Assembly (NCBI RefSeq): GCF_001695855.1
Contig: NZ_MBSS01000056.1
Location: 203,977-267,976 of the forward strand
Length of the DNA stretch: 64,000 nucleotides
Source of the DNA: Ensifer sp. LC163
GTDB lineage: Bacteria; Pseudomonadota; Alphaproteobacteria; Rhizobiales; Rhizobiaceae
Direction: 5' to 3'
Below, one piece after another: positions 51,920 to 60,894 of this stretch. The notes beneath the pieces were generated by a model. It was not told the origin of the DNA. It searched no databases and was given only the letters and a program-made list of their open reading frames with translations. Each line of letters begins with the position of its first letter. The stretch's first letter is position 1. The position numbers were made by a program, and so were the translations under genes.

Positions 51920-52016
51920 GTCTGTTTCTCCTTGTGCATCGCCTTGCAAGCGATGACGTTGAGAGGAACATATTCCCGCGACAAACCTGGCGGTAGACAG
52001 CCAAATGGGACTATAG

Positions 52017-52034
52017 TGTCCTATCAATAGGACA
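52017..52034. promoter_or_regulatory. 18-bp palindrome in the LysR/pirin divergent promoter
   Basis: TGTCCTAT-CA-ATAGGACA is a perfect inverted repeat, 11 nt before the LysR start codon and about 98 nt from the pirin start. A third half-site (GGGAC) lies 10 nt upstream. It is a good candidate LysR binding and autoregulation site. Confidence 0.55.
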
Positions 52035-52044
52035 ATAATTCACG

Positions 52045-52965
52045 ATGCAGGACTTGAACGACCTTAAGCTTTTCGTCGATGTCGTCGAGCAGAACGGCTT
52101 CGCCGCTGCCGCGCGCAAGCTCAACATGCCGCGTTCGCGGCTGAGCCGTCGCATCGGCATGCTGGAAGAGCGGCTCGGTGTCCGCCTTGTCCAGCGTTCG
52201 ACGCGCCACTTTGTCGTGACAGAGATCGGCAGGGAGTATTACCGCCATTGCGTGGCAATGCTGGTTGAGGCGGAAGCAGCGCAGGAAGTGATCGACCGCA
52301 CGCGCTCCGAGCCGCAGGGCATCGTGCATGTCAGCTGTCCCTCCTCGGTCCTCTATTTCCAGGTCGGGGAGATGATTGCCCGCTTCATGGCCGGCTGCCC
52401 GAAGGTCGAGGTGGTGCTCGAAAGCACCAACAGACAGGTAGACGTGCTGCGCGAAGGCATAGACGTGGCCATTCGCGTCCGTTTCCCTCCGCTTGAGGAG
52501 AGCGATCTCGTGGTCAAGAGGCTGGCCGAAAGCGCACAACGTCTGGTCGCCAGCCCCCGACTGCTCGGTCATGACACACGGCCGCTGACGCCGGCCGATC
52601 TCACGGCCCTTCCGAGCCTTGCATGGAATTCGAACAGGCAGGAGCATGAATGGTGCCTGGACGGGCCGAACGGCGCCAATGCCATCGTGCGCCATAGTCC
52701 GCGGCTCGTTACCGAAGACATGGTGGCCCTGCGCCTTGCCGCCCTGAAAGGCGTCGGCGTCACGCAACTGCCTGCAATGGTCGTGCGGCAGGACCTGAAG
52801 GATGGAACACTGGTCGACGTGCTGCCCGACTGGGCGCCCCGGGCCGGAATCATTCACGCCGCTTTTCCATCCCGGCGCGGACTGCTTCCCTCGGTGAGGG
52901 CATTGCTCGACTTCCTCGCGGCCGAATATGCCGAACTTGCTCGCCTAGACGAACCGGGGACGTGA
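52045..52965 (+). CDS. LysR-family transcriptional regulator
   Basis: 306-aa LTTR. The N-terminal winged helix is MQDLNDLKLFVDVVEQNGF, AAAARKLNMPRSRLSRRIGML (about 1-60). The C-terminal effector domain has CPKVEVVLESTNRQVDVLREG and HSPRLVTEDMVALRLAAL. It is the AcrR-like LysR group that often controls adjacent oxidoreductases or pirins. It is divergent from the pirin gene and likely represses or activates it through the palindrome between them. No good ribosome site precedes the ATG. Confidence 0.9.
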   Translation: MQDLNDLKLFVDVVEQNGFAAAARKLNMPRSRLSRRIGMLEERLGVRLVQRSTRHFVVTEIGREYYRHCVAMLVEAEAAQEVIDRTRSEPQGIVHVSCPSSVLYFQVGEMIARFMAGCPKVEVVLESTNRQVDVLREGIDVAIRVRFPPLEESDLVVKRLAESAQRLVASPRLLGHDTRPLTPADLTALPSLAWNSNRQEHEWCLDGPNGANAIVRHSPRLVTEDMVALRLAALKGVGVTQLPAMVVRQDLKDGTLVDVLPDWAPRAGIIHAAFPSRRGLLPSVRALLDFLAAEYAELARLDEPGT

Positions 52966-52995
52966 TTGTGCCCGCACACGGCGCTGACGGCACCG

Positions 52996-54225
52996 TCAGG
53001 AAAGGTCGGCTGTACGGATCTTCAGGATCGCGGAAAAGCGCGGGTCGAAAGTGCGGCTGATCGGCTCGGCGGCAGCGCCGATCGCGACCGCCCAGGGATC
53101 GGTAAAGCCGATCTGCAGGCGCGGCAGGCTGCGATCGCGGCGATCGGCGAGGGAAGGCAGCAGCGGCTGCATCGCATTCGTGATCAACTGCGCCAAGCCA
53201 GGCGGAAGTCCGCCGCAAAGGATCACCGTCTGCGGGTCGAAGATGGTTTCGAGCGCCTGGACGGCCGCACGCAACTCGTAAACCGCCGCATCCAGCCAAC
53301 CGGCCAACCGGGCATGCTCGCCGGCCACCGCCGCATCGATGCGGGCATAGAGCTTCGGGTCGGCCGGATCGAGTTCGAGCAACTTGCACAATGAAGCGAT
53401 CGACGCGCGGTGTTCGAGCGGCGTGCGCTCATGCTCGGCAACACCGCGCGGCCGGCTGAGGATCATGCCGATCTCGCCGGCATTGCCGTTGGCGCCGCGA
53501 TAAAGCTCGCCGTTGAGGATCAGCCCGGCGCCGAGGCCGTAGCCGAGATAGATGCAGATCGCGTGATCGACGCCATGCGCGGCGCCGACCAAACGCTCGG
53601 CCGTGGCTGCGGCCGCGGAATCGTTCTGCAGACCAACGTCGAGGCCGGTGCCGGCGGCAAGCGTTTCGAGCAGCGGAAAATTCTGCCAGGCCGCCATCAT
53701 CCAGGGGTCGTCGTCCTCGGCTTCGATGCCGAAGGGACCGGGCATCGCCGCACCGAGGCCAACAAGGCGATCCTCCGATTGCGGCGCGATCGACGCAAGG
53801 TCGCGTCGGGTCTTTTCGATCAGGTCGAGAATGGTCTCGACGCCGGTCGCCGGTCCGCCGGCAGGAAGGTTGGCCTCCCCACGCGCAAGGACCGTGCCCA
53901 CCAGATCGACTGCGATGGTGCGGGTGACGTGACGATCGATCTGCAGGCCGATGGCAAAGGCACCTTCGGCAACCAGGCGATAGGGCGTCGACGGCTGTCC
54001 CCGGCCGTTGCGAACGGCTGCCAGCGACTGGACGAGCCCGTCGCGCTCCAGCTCGTCGATGATGTTTGAAACCGTCTGCTTCGTCAGCGCCGTGGCGCGG
54101 GCAAGGTCGGCGCGGGACAGTTGCCCGTTCAACCGCAGCGCATCGATCATGACGCGACGGTTGTGGGCGCTCGCCCCTTCCTGATTGGTGCCGCTCTTGG
54201 CCCGGATCGGCCGTAAATCATTCAT
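52996..54225 (-). CDS. ROK-family transcriptional regulator
   Basis: 409-aa NagC/XylR-like regulator. N-terminal winged helix at about 20-70 (NGQLSRADLARATALTKQTV, SNIIDELERDGLV). ROK sugar-binding domain at about 85-400, with GLGAAMPGPFGIEAE, LQNDSAAAATAERL and IYLGYGLGAGLIL. The usual ROK zinc motif (CxCGxxGC) is absent: after GEIGMILSRP the cysteines are replaced, so metal binding is likely lost. ATG at 54225 directly follows GGAG. It is divergent from the sugar transporter operon and likely its repressor, releasing DNA when bound to sugar. Confidence 0.88.
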   Translation of the reverse strand: MNDLRPIRAKSGTNQEGASAHNRRVMIDALRLNGQLSRADLARATALTKQTVSNIIDELERDGLVQSLAAVRNGRGQPSTPYRLVAEGAFAIGLQIDRHVTRTIAVDLVGTVLARGEANLPAGGPATGVETILDLIEKTRRDLASIAPQSEDRLVGLGAAMPGPFGIEAEDDDPWMMAAWQNFPLLETLAAGTGLDVGLQNDSAAAATAERLVGAAHGVDHAICIYLGYGLGAGLILNGELYRGANGNAGEIGMILSRPRGVAEHERTPLEHRASIASLCKLLELDPADPKLYARIDAAVAGEHARLAGWLDAAVYELRAAVQALETIFDPQTVILCGGLPPGLAQLITNAMQPLLPSLADRRDRSLPRLQIGFTDPWAVAIGAAAEPISRTFDPRFSAILKIRTADLS

Positions 54226-54268
54226 CTCCAAAACCCCACTTGACACTGTTAGAATATTGAACAAGAAA

Positions 54269-54289
54269 TAAGTCAAGACAATTGACTTA
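54269..54289. promoter_or_regulatory. 21-bp palindrome in the ROK/sugar-operon promoter
   Basis: TAAGTCAA-GACAA-TTGACTTA is a perfect inverted repeat in an AT-rich stretch of the 232-nt divergent region between the ROK gene and the binding-protein gene. It is a good candidate ROK operator. Confidence 0.5.
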
Positions 54290-54457
54290 ATTGGGAGCCG
54301 CAACGAGCTCCGGGGGAACGACGGTGGCGGCCGCAGGCCGTTACGAGCGCTCCGATAGATATGTCGACGGCCGTCCGCAAGCGGGCGGATTTCTCATATT
54401 CGGCCCACCGGGGAGGTGTGCCGGGAAAACTGAACCACTCAGTTATTGGAGGCAGGA

Positions 54458-55696
54458 ATGTTGAAATCCATTAAGACCACGTTGCTCAGCGCGACCTTGC
54501 TCGGCTTGTCCTTTGCCGGCCACGCCTATGCCGAAACCACGCTCAGTGCGCTGTTCATGGCGCAGGCGGCCTATAGCGAGGCCGATGTCCGCGCCATGAC
54601 CGAGGCCTTCACCAAGGCCAACCCGGACGTGAAGGTCAATCTCGAATTCGTTCCCTATGAAGGCCTGCACGACAAGACCGTGCTGGCGCAGGGCTCCGGC
54701 GGCGGCTACGACGTCGTGCTCTTCGACGTGATCTGGCCGGCGGAATACGCCGCCAACAAGGTGCTGGTCGACGTCTCTGACCGCATCACCGACGAAATGA
54801 AATCAGGCATTCTGCCGGGCGCCTGGACGACGGTCGAATATGACGCCAAGCGCTACGGCATGCCGTGGATCCTCGACACCAAATACCTGTTCTATAACAA
54901 GGAAATCCTTGAGAAAGCCGGCATCAAGGCGCCGCCGAAGACCTGGGACGAATTGGCCGAACAGGCAAAGGTCATCAAGGACAAGGGGCTGGTCGCAGCG
55001 CCGATCGCCTGGAGCTGGTCGCAAGCCGAAGCCGCGATCTGCGACTACACAACGCTTGTCAGCGCCTATGGCGGCAAGTTCATCGACGGCGGCAAGCCGG
55101 CGTTTACCTCGGGCGGCGGTCTCGACGCGCTCAACTACATGGTGACGAGCTATTCGTCCGGCCTGACCAATCCGAACTCGAAGGAATTCCTTGAGGAAGA
55201 CGTTCGCAAGGTCTTCCAGAACGGTGAAGCCGCCTTCGCGCTCAACTGGACCTACATGTACAACCTCGCCAACGACCCGAAGGAAAGCAAGGTCGCCGGC
55301 AAGGTCGGCGTCGTGCCGGCACCGGGTGTCGCAGGCAAGAGCGAGGTTTCGGCCGTCAACGGCTCGATGGGTCTCGGCGTTACCTCGACCAGCAAGCACC
55401 CGGACGAGGCGTGGAAGTATATCGTCCACATGACCTCGCAGCAGACGCAGAACGCCTATGCCAAGCTGAGCCTGCCGATCTGGGCCTCTTCCTATGAAGA
55501 TGCCACCGTCACCAAGGGCCAGGAAGAGCTGATTGCCGCTGCCAAGCTCGGTCTTGCAGCCATGTATCCGCGCCCGACGACGCCGAAATACCAGGAGCTT
55601 TCGACAGCCCTGCAGCAGGCGATCCAGGAAGCGTTGCTTGGCCAAGCATCCGCCGAGGATGCGCTCAAGACCGCCGCAGAAAACAGCGGACTCTGA
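54458..55696 (+). CDS. Sugar ABC transporter substrate-binding protein (CUT1 family)
   Basis: 412-aa periplasmic binding protein of extracellular solute-binding family 1. Signal peptide around KTTLLSATLLGLSFAGHAYA. Mature motifs: EAFTKANPDVKVNLEFVPYE, YGMPWILDTKYLFYNKEIL, PKTWDELAEQAKVI, LNWTYMYNLA, PDEAWKYIVHMT. ATG at 54458 lies after GGAGGCAGG. It is the first gene of the operon and is followed by a 206-nt gap with two hairpins, which probably keeps permease expression lower. The sugar is unknown. Confidence 0.88.
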   Translation: MLKSIKTTLLSATLLGLSFAGHAYAETTLSALFMAQAAYSEADVRAMTEAFTKANPDVKVNLEFVPYEGLHDKTVLAQGSGGGYDVVLFDVIWPAEYAANKVLVDVSDRITDEMKSGILPGAWTTVEYDAKRYGMPWILDTKYLFYNKEILEKAGIKAPPKTWDELAEQAKVIKDKGLVAAPIAWSWSQAEAAICDYTTLVSAYGGKFIDGGKPAFTSGGGLDALNYMVTSYSSGLTNPNSKEFLEEDVRKVFQNGEAAFALNWTYMYNLANDPKESKVAGKVGVVPAPGVAGKSEVSAVNGSMGLGVTSTSKHPDEAWKYIVHMTSQQTQNAYAKLSLPIWASSYEDATVTKGQEELIAAAKLGLAAMYPRPTTPKYQELSTALQQAIQEALLGQASAEDALKTAAENSGL

Positions 55697-55780
55697 TCGC
55701 TTCGGCTTCGACCTCCCGGGTGGCACTGCCGCCCGGGACTTGCCGGAACGGTTTCGCCGGCAATAGCATGATGGCCTACG

Positions 55781-55879
55781 GCATAATTCCTTAAATCGGA
55801 ATCGATTTAAGGAGAAAATTATGCGGCAGGTTTAAAGCGCTACAGCGCCGCGCGTCATATCTGACGCGCGGCGCTGTAG
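55781..55879. repeat. Palindromic intergenic element with two hairpins
   Basis: Hairpin 1: GCATAATT and CCTTAAATCG (55781-55798) pair with CGATTTAAGG (55803-55812) and AATTATGC (55817-55824). Hairpin 2: an 18-bp perfect stem, 55840-55857 with 55862-55879, loop TATC. Both resemble palindromic repeats often seen between rhizobial genes, which I recall but cannot check here. It sits between the binding-protein gene and first permease gene, so it also may act as an mRNA stabiliser or attenuator. Confidence 0.6.
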
Positions 55880-55902
55880 ATGGCCCAAAAGGTTCCCATC
55901 CC

Positions 55903-56784
55903 ATGTCCGGTACCTGGATAACAACGCGCGCGTGGCTTTTGATGCTGCCGCTGCTCGTAGTCATGATCGCTGTCATCGGCTGGCCGCTGGTCGACACCGT
56001 CAGGCTTTCGTTCACCGACGCAAAACTCGTCGGCACCGAAGGCAGTTTCGTCGGCCTCGACAACTATGCCAAGGTTCTCGGCGGTTCGAATTTCCAGCGG
56101 GCATTGGTCACCACCACCTGGTTCGCGGTTGTCTCCGTGACCGCCGAAATGGTGATCGGCGTGCTGGCGGCGCTGCTGCTCAACCAGCAGTTCCGCGGTC
56201 GCACGGCGCTGCGCGCATTGATGATCCTGCCCTGGGCCTTGCCGACGGTCGTCAACGCCACGCTGTGGCGGCTGATCTACAATCCGGAATATGGCGCGCT
56301 CAACGCGGCCCTGACGCAGATCGGGCTGATCGACAGCTATCGCTCCTGGCTCGGCGAACCCGGTTCAGCATTGACGGCTCTGATCGTTGCCGACTGTTGG
56401 AAGAACTTTCCGCTCGTTGCCCTGATCGCGCTTGCGGCACTCCAGGCCGTGCCACGCGACATCACGGCCGCCTCGCTCGTCGACGGCGCCGGCCCGTTCA
56501 ATCGCTTCCGCTACGTCATCATGCCCTATCTCGCGGGCCCACTGCTCGTGGCGCTGGTGCTGCGGACGATCGAAGCCTTCAAGGTTTTCGACATCATCTG
56601 GGTGATGACCCGCGGCGGTCCGGCCAACAGCACGCGCACTCTGTCGATCCTCGTCTATCAGGAAGCCTTTTCCTTTCAGCGGGCAGGATCCGGCGCCTCG
56701 CTGGCGCTGATCGTCACCTTGCTCGTCACGATCCTGGCGGTTGCCTATGCGGCTTTGGTCCGCAAAGCTGCAGGAGCCACCTGA
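55903..56784 (+). CDS. Sugar ABC transporter permease 1 (CUT1, MalF/UgpA-like)
   Basis: 293-aa inner-membrane permease with six helices. It starts with WLLMLPLLVVMIAVIGWPLV, and the EAA loop ASLVDGAGPFNRFRYVIMPYL fits CUT1 permease 1. The C-terminus is short, as in UgpA. It follows the two-hairpin gap and its stop overlaps the next ATG by one base. It builds the channel with permease 2 and the ATPase encoded 2.8 kb downstream. The ATG at 55903 has a weak ribosome site (AAAAGG), fitting lower expression than the binding protein. Confidence 0.9.
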   Translation: MSGTWITTRAWLLMLPLLVVMIAVIGWPLVDTVRLSFTDAKLVGTEGSFVGLDNYAKVLGGSNFQRALVTTTWFAVVSVTAEMVIGVLAALLLNQQFRGRTALRALMILPWALPTVVNATLWRLIYNPEYGALNAALTQIGLIDSYRSWLGEPGSALTALIVADCWKNFPLVALIALAALQAVPRDITAASLVDGAGPFNRFRYVIMPYLAGPLLVALVLRTIEAFKVFDIIWVMTRGGPANSTRTLSILVYQEAFSFQRAGSGASLALIVTLLVTILAVAYAALVRKAAGAT

Positions 56785-57629
56785 TGGAACGCCAGAGCCC
56801 GCTCTTCACCGCCTTCGTCTACGCCGGCGCCCTGTTGCTGGCGGCCGTCATCCTGGCACCCGTCCTGTGGCTCTTCATCATGAGCATCTCGTCTGCGGCC
56901 GACCTTTCGGCAAAGCCGCTCAGCTGGTGGCCCGATGAGATCGACCTTTCACGCTACGGGCTGCTGCTGAGCACACTCGAAAACACCGCCGGCGCCGCCT
57001 TCGTCGCTTCGCTCTTCAACAGCCTGAAGGTCGCAGGCATGGCGACGGTTGCGGCCATCGCAGTCGCCATCCCCTCGGCCTGGGCTGTGTCGCGCACGCC
57101 CTCAGTCTCGTGGTCGCTCTATGCGGTGATCGCGACCTACATGCTGCCGCCGGTGGCGCTGGCCGTGCCGCTCTATATGGGGCTTGCCTATCTCGGCCTG
57201 TTGAATTCGGTCTTCGGCCTGGGGCTCGTCTATCTCACCATCCTTGCGCCCTTCACCACCTGGCTGTTGAAATCCGGCTTCGATTCCATTCCGAAGGAGA
57301 TCGAGAGCGCTGCCATGATCGACGGCGCCAGGCTCGATCAGATCCTCAGGCTGATCACCTTGCCGCTCGCCGCCCCCGTCATGGCGACATCGGCGCTCTT
57401 TGCCTTCCTGCTTGCCTGGGACGAATTCTTCTATGCGCTGCTGTTCACCTCGGACCTGCGCGCGAAAACCCTGACGGTCGCCATCGCCGATCTCGCCGGC
57501 GGCCGCGTTTCCGATTACGGACTGATCGCAACCGCCGGAGTGCTGGCCGCCCTGCCCCCGGTGCTGATCGGTCTTATCATGCAGAAAGCCCTGATTTCCG
57601 GGCTCACCAGCGGCGGCGTCAAGGGATGA
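56784..57629 (+). CDS. Sugar ABC transporter permease 2 (CUT1, MalG/UgpE-like)
   Basis: 281-aa inner-membrane permease. Helix 1 is FVYAGALLLAAVILAPVLWLF, the EAA loop is ESAAMIDGARLDQILRLITLPL, and ALFAFLLAWDEFFYALLFT is the classic late helix. The start at 56784 overlaps the stop of permease 1 by one base (TGATG). The frame is open much further upstream inside permease 1 but that part is a shadow. The stop overlaps the SIS-domain gene as ATGA. Confidence 0.9.
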   Translation: MERQSPLFTAFVYAGALLLAAVILAPVLWLFIMSISSAADLSAKPLSWWPDEIDLSRYGLLLSTLENTAGAAFVASLFNSLKVAGMATVAAIAVAIPSAWAVSRTPSVSWSLYAVIATYMLPPVALAVPLYMGLAYLGLLNSVFGLGLVYLTILAPFTTWLLKSGFDSIPKEIESAAMIDGARLDQILRLITLPLAAPVMATSALFAFLLAWDEFFYALLFTSDLRAKTLTVAIADLAGGRVSDYGLIATAGVLAALPPVLIGLIMQKALISGLTSGGVKG

Positions 57630-58651
57630 CCATGACCGATGCCAGAAACCGCCCGGCCGGGCTCATTGCAATCGACCACGAAATGGCCCGCCAGGCTTCA
57701 GACGCCGTCGCCTCGTTCCACGCCGCACAGGCGCTCACAGGCAGGATCGCCGCGTCGCTCAAAGCGACCGGAAGGCCGCTGCTGCTGGGGATGGGTGGCT
57801 CGCATGCGGTCGGCCGCGCCGTCGAACCGCTCTACCGTGCCCACGGCATCGATGCGATCGCACTGCCGCTGTCCGAACAGCTTGGGCAACCGCTGGCAAT
57901 CGAAGGCAAGACGATCCTCGTCACGTCCCAGTCCGGAGAAAGCGCCGAGGTTCTGCGCTGGTTCGCCGAGACGAATGGTGCGACCGGCGATACCTTCGGT
58001 CTGACCCTCGAAGGCGACTCCTTTTTGGCCCGGAACGCCCCATCTCTGGTCGGCGTCGGCGGCACGGAGAAGGCCTTTGCCGCGACGCGCAGCCTGACGA
58101 TCAGCTTTGCTTTGCATCTCGCGATCCTTGCCGCCCTTGGCGACGATCCGTCGCCGTCGCTGCTGGCGATTGAAAACCGCCAGGCGCCTGACCTGGCGGC
58201 AGCACTGGCGACGCTCGCAGGTGTTCGCGCTGTCGTCACCTCGGGGCGCCAGCTGCAAGGATTGGCCGAAGCGATCGGGCTCGGGCTGACCGAGCTGTCC
58301 CGCATCCCCTGCTTCTCGCTCGAAGGCGGGCAGCTTCGGCATGGGCCGATGGAAATGCTCGGGCCATCGGTCGGTGTCGTTTTGTTTCGCGCCGCCGACG
58401 CGACCGCCGGTCTCGTCAGCGCCATGGCGGTTTCCGCAGCCGAAGCCGGCTCGCCGGTCGTCCTCTTCGATGCCTCCGGCGAGGCACCGATCCCTGGCGT
58501 TACCACCCTCTCCTTCGAACAGGCCGCCGGCATGGCGGCGATCTTTGCGATGCTGCCGGTGGCGCAATTGTTCATGATCGCCTTTGCCGAGGCGCGTGTC
58601 GCCGATGCCGGAACGCCGGTCAGGTCGACCAAGATTACCCGGAGCGAATGA
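57626..58651 (+). CDS. SIS-domain sugar isomerase/deglycase (GlmS/AgaS/FrlB-like)
   Basis: 341-aa cytosolic protein with two sugar-isomerase (SIS) domains, at about 45-160 and 200-320. Key parts: LLLGMGGSHAVGRAVEP, ILVTSQSGESAEVLRWF (sugar-phosphate loop), FSLEGGQLRHGPMEML and VRSTKITRSE at the C-terminus, similar to the GlmS isomerase half. It lacks a glutamine-amidotransferase domain, as in AgaS and FrlB. It would deaminate or cleave an amino-sugar phosphate or a fructosamine phosphate. With a PfkB kinase and a CUT1 transporter it forms a complete uptake and breakdown unit. A second ATG at 57632 is also possible. Confidence 0.82.
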   Translation: MTMTDARNRPAGLIAIDHEMARQASDAVASFHAAQALTGRIAASLKATGRPLLLGMGGSHAVGRAVEPLYRAHGIDAIALPLSEQLGQPLAIEGKTILVTSQSGESAEVLRWFAETNGATGDTFGLTLEGDSFLARNAPSLVGVGGTEKAFAATRSLTISFALHLAILAALGDDPSPSLLAIENRQAPDLAAALATLAGVRAVVTSGRQLQGLAEAIGLGLTELSRIPCFSLEGGQLRHGPMEMLGPSVGVVLFRAADATAGLVSAMAVSAAEAGSPVVLFDASGEAPIPGVTTLSFEQAAGMAAIFAMLPVAQLFMIAFAEARVADAGTPVRSTKITRSE

Positions 58652-58654
58652 AGC

Positions 58655-59590
58655 ATGCGTCCTCTTGTCGTCATCGGCAACGTCAACGTCGATCTCATCC
58701 TCGGTCCGGCTGCTCCCTGGCCGAAGGCCGGTACCGAGATCATCGTCGATCATGACGAGCTGCGTGTCGGCGGCTGTGCCGGCAACAGCGCGCTTGCCTG
58801 GGATTCGCTCGGGGTCGACTATGCGATTGCCGCCAACATCGGCAACGACCAGTTCGGCACCTGGCTGAAGGACGCCTTTGGCGAACGGGCAAGTGCCTGG
58901 CCGGTGGAAAGCGTCGGCACGACACTGTCGGTCGGCATTACCCACCCGGACGGCGAGCGCACCTTCTTCACCACCCGCGGGCACCTGCCGCTCTTCAGTT
59001 TCGACGAGGTCCGCGCAATGCTCGACGGCGAGCGCCTGCGTGGCGGCCTGGCGCTGCTTGCCGGTTCGTTCCTGACCGATGCGCTGACGGCGGCCTATGA
59101 CGATTTCTTCGATTGGGCCGAGGCACGGGATATCGCCGTGGCACTCGACACCGGCTGGCCGCTCGACGGCTGGACGGATGCCAACTGTGCCGCGACCATC
59201 GGCTGGTTGAAGCGCTGTCGCCTCGCGCTCTTCAACGAGGTCGAGACGACGACGCTGACCGGGCTTGCCGATGCCGCAGAAGCGGCGCGCGCGCTCAAGA
59301 CGCACATGCCTGAAGATGCGATCGTCGTCGTCAAGCGCGGGCCGAATGGCGCCCTGGCGCTCGGCCCGACCGGAGACATCGTCTCCGTCGCCGCGCCCCT
59401 GGTCAAAGTGATCGACACGATCGGCGCGGGCGACGTGTTCAACGCCGGCTTCCTCGCCGCCCTTGCCGCCGGGATGCCGCTGGAAGAGTGCCTGCGCACC
59501 GGCGTCACCATCGCCTCACAGGCGATCTCGACGCTGCCGCGCAGCTACGGAAAACCCTTGTCCGCCTTTCTTCAGGAGACGATCGCATGA
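58655..59590 (+). CDS. PfkB-family carbohydrate kinase
   Basis: 311-aa ribokinase-like sugar kinase. N-terminal VIGNVNVDLILGPAAPWPK, glycine loop VGGCAGNSALAWDSLG, and the C-terminal signature IDTIGAGDVFNAGFLAALAAG with the catalytic Asp in GAGD. It should phosphorylate the imported sugar or its derivative using ATP. It starts 3 nt after the SIS gene and its stop overlaps the ATPase ATG. FrlD-type kinases partner FrlB-type deglycases, which fits this pair but does not prove it. Confidence 0.88.
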   Translation: MRPLVVIGNVNVDLILGPAAPWPKAGTEIIVDHDELRVGGCAGNSALAWDSLGVDYAIAANIGNDQFGTWLKDAFGERASAWPVESVGTTLSVGITHPDGERTFFTTRGHLPLFSFDEVRAMLDGERLRGGLALLAGSFLTDALTAAYDDFFDWAEARDIAVALDTGWPLDGWTDANCAATIGWLKRCRLALFNEVETTTLTGLADAAEAARALKTHMPEDAIVVVKRGPNGALALGPTGDIVSVAAPLVKVIDTIGAGDVFNAGFLAALAAGMPLEECLRTGVTIASQAISTLPRSYGKPLSAFLQETIA

Positions 59591-60672
59591 GCGCGCTTGA
59601 GATCCGCAACGTTCACAAGCACTACGGCGAAGTCGAAACGCTGAAGGGCATCGATATCGCGCTGGAAAGCGGTGAATTCCTCGTTCTGCTCGGCTCGTCG
59701 GGCTGCGGCAAGTCGACCCTGCTCAACATCATTGCCGGCCTTGCCGAGCCCAGCGGCGGCGACATTCGCATCGGCACCCGCTCGATTGTCGGCGTGCACC
59801 CCAAGGATCGCGACATCGCCATGGTGTTCCAGTCCTACGCGCTCTATCCGAACATGAGCGTCGCCCGCAACATCGGCTTCGGCCTGGAAATGCGTAAAGT
59901 TCCAGCGCCCGAGCGGGAAAAGGCGGTCAACGAAACGGCAAGGCTGCTGCAGATCGAAAACCTGCTCGAGCGCAAGCCGAGCCAGCTCTCCGGCGGCCAG
60001 CGCCAGCGCGTCGCCATCGGCCGCGCTCTTGTGCGCAACCCGCAGGTTTTCCTTTTCGACGAACCGCTGTCGAACCTCGACGCCAAGCTGCGCATGGAGA
60101 TGCGCACGGAGCTGAAGCGGCTGCACCAATTGCTGAAGACGACCGTGGTCTATGTCACCCACGACCAGATCGAAGCGATGACGCTTGCAACGCGCATCGC
60201 CGTCATGCGCAACGGCCGCATCGAACAGCTCGGCACCCCGGAAGAGATCTACGATCGCCCGGCAACGCTCTATGTCGCCGGCTTCGTCGGCTCGCCGCCG
60301 ATGAACATTTTCGAGGCAGGTGTATCAGACAGCGGTTTGCGCGTGGAAGGCGGCGACGCTCCGATCGCCCTGCCGACGCGTTTTCACGGCAAGGTGTCGA
60401 ATGGCCAACGTGTCAAGGTCGGCATCCGCCCGGAGGCGCTGCGGCTGGCAACGGACGAGGCGAATGCGCTGCGACTGACGGCGCGCGTCGAGGTGGTCGA
60501 ATTGACCGGCCCCGAACTGGTGACGACGGCGCGCATCGGCGCCCAGCGCATCACCGCCTGCCTGCCGCCGCGCACGCAGCTTTCGATCGATGCAGAGCGG
60601 ACATTCGCTTTCGACGAGGGCGCATTGCATCTGTTCGACCCGGAAACCGGGCGATCGCTGCTTCTAGGCTAA
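59587..60672 (+). CDS. Sugar ABC transporter ATP-binding protein (UgpC/MalK-like)
   Basis: 361-aa ATPase of the CUT1 importer. Walker [10 protein letters not shown] (36-44), Q-loop [10 protein letters not shown], signature [16 protein letters not shown], Walker [13 protein letters not shown], and H-loop [13 protein letters not shown]-terminal TOBE/OB domain of about 110 residues ([10 protein letters not shown]) follows, as in MalK and UgpC. The start overlaps the kinase stop by 4 nt (ATGA). It is the last gene of the operon. Such ATPases can be shared between transporters. Confidence 0.92.
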   Translation: MSALEIRNVHKHYGEVETLKGIDIALESGEFLVLLGSSGCGKSTLLNIIAGLAEPSGGDIRIGTRSIVGVHPKDRDIAMVFQSYALYPNMSVARNIGFGLEMRKVPAPEREKAVNETARLLQIENLLERKPSQLSGGQRQRVAIGRALVRNPQVFLFDEPLSNLDAKLRMEMRTELKRLHQLLKTTVVYVTHDQIEAMTLATRIAVMRNGRIEQLGTPEEIYDRPATLYVAGFVGSPPMNIFEAGVSDSGLRVEGGDAPIALPTRFHGKVSNGQRVKVGIRPEALRLATDEANALRLTARVEVVELTGPELVTTARIGAQRITACLPPRTQLSIDAERTFAFDEGALHLFDPETGRSLLLG

Positions 60673-60894
60673 TGCGGGGCAAGGTTCAGTCGGTCTCGCT
60701 GCGTGTCCAGAGTCTAGATCATTTCATTGTTTCATTGAAACAGCGAAATGACCTAACTCTTTGAAACTACGCAATTCCGGGCGGAAAACCGTTTCACACT
60801 TTTCCTGGAATTGCTCTAGAACGGCCGCAAGACCGGCGAAGGCGCGTTTCCGCGTCGCATCCCATGGCCGAGCCTTGCGACCGGTGGCCGGGTC
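60673..60894. other. Gap after the sugar operon
   Basis: 222 nt that hold the 108-bp palindromic element at 60713-60820 and a GC-rich remainder. No gene was seen. Together with the ATPase remnant and its flank it forms a 580-nt stretch without an intact gene. Confidence 0.5.
60713..60820. repeat. 108-bp palindromic intergenic repeat (RIME-like)
   Basis: Bounded on both sides by TCTAGA. The left hairpin TCATTTC-AT-TGTTTCA / TGAAACA-GC-GAAATGA (60719-60751) and the right hairpin GCAATTCC...GGAAAA / TTTTCC...GGAATTGC (60771-60814) give two arms. It resembles the Rhizobiaceae intergenic mosaic elements in kind and size, by recall only. It could end the sugar operon transcript. Confidence 0.55.
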
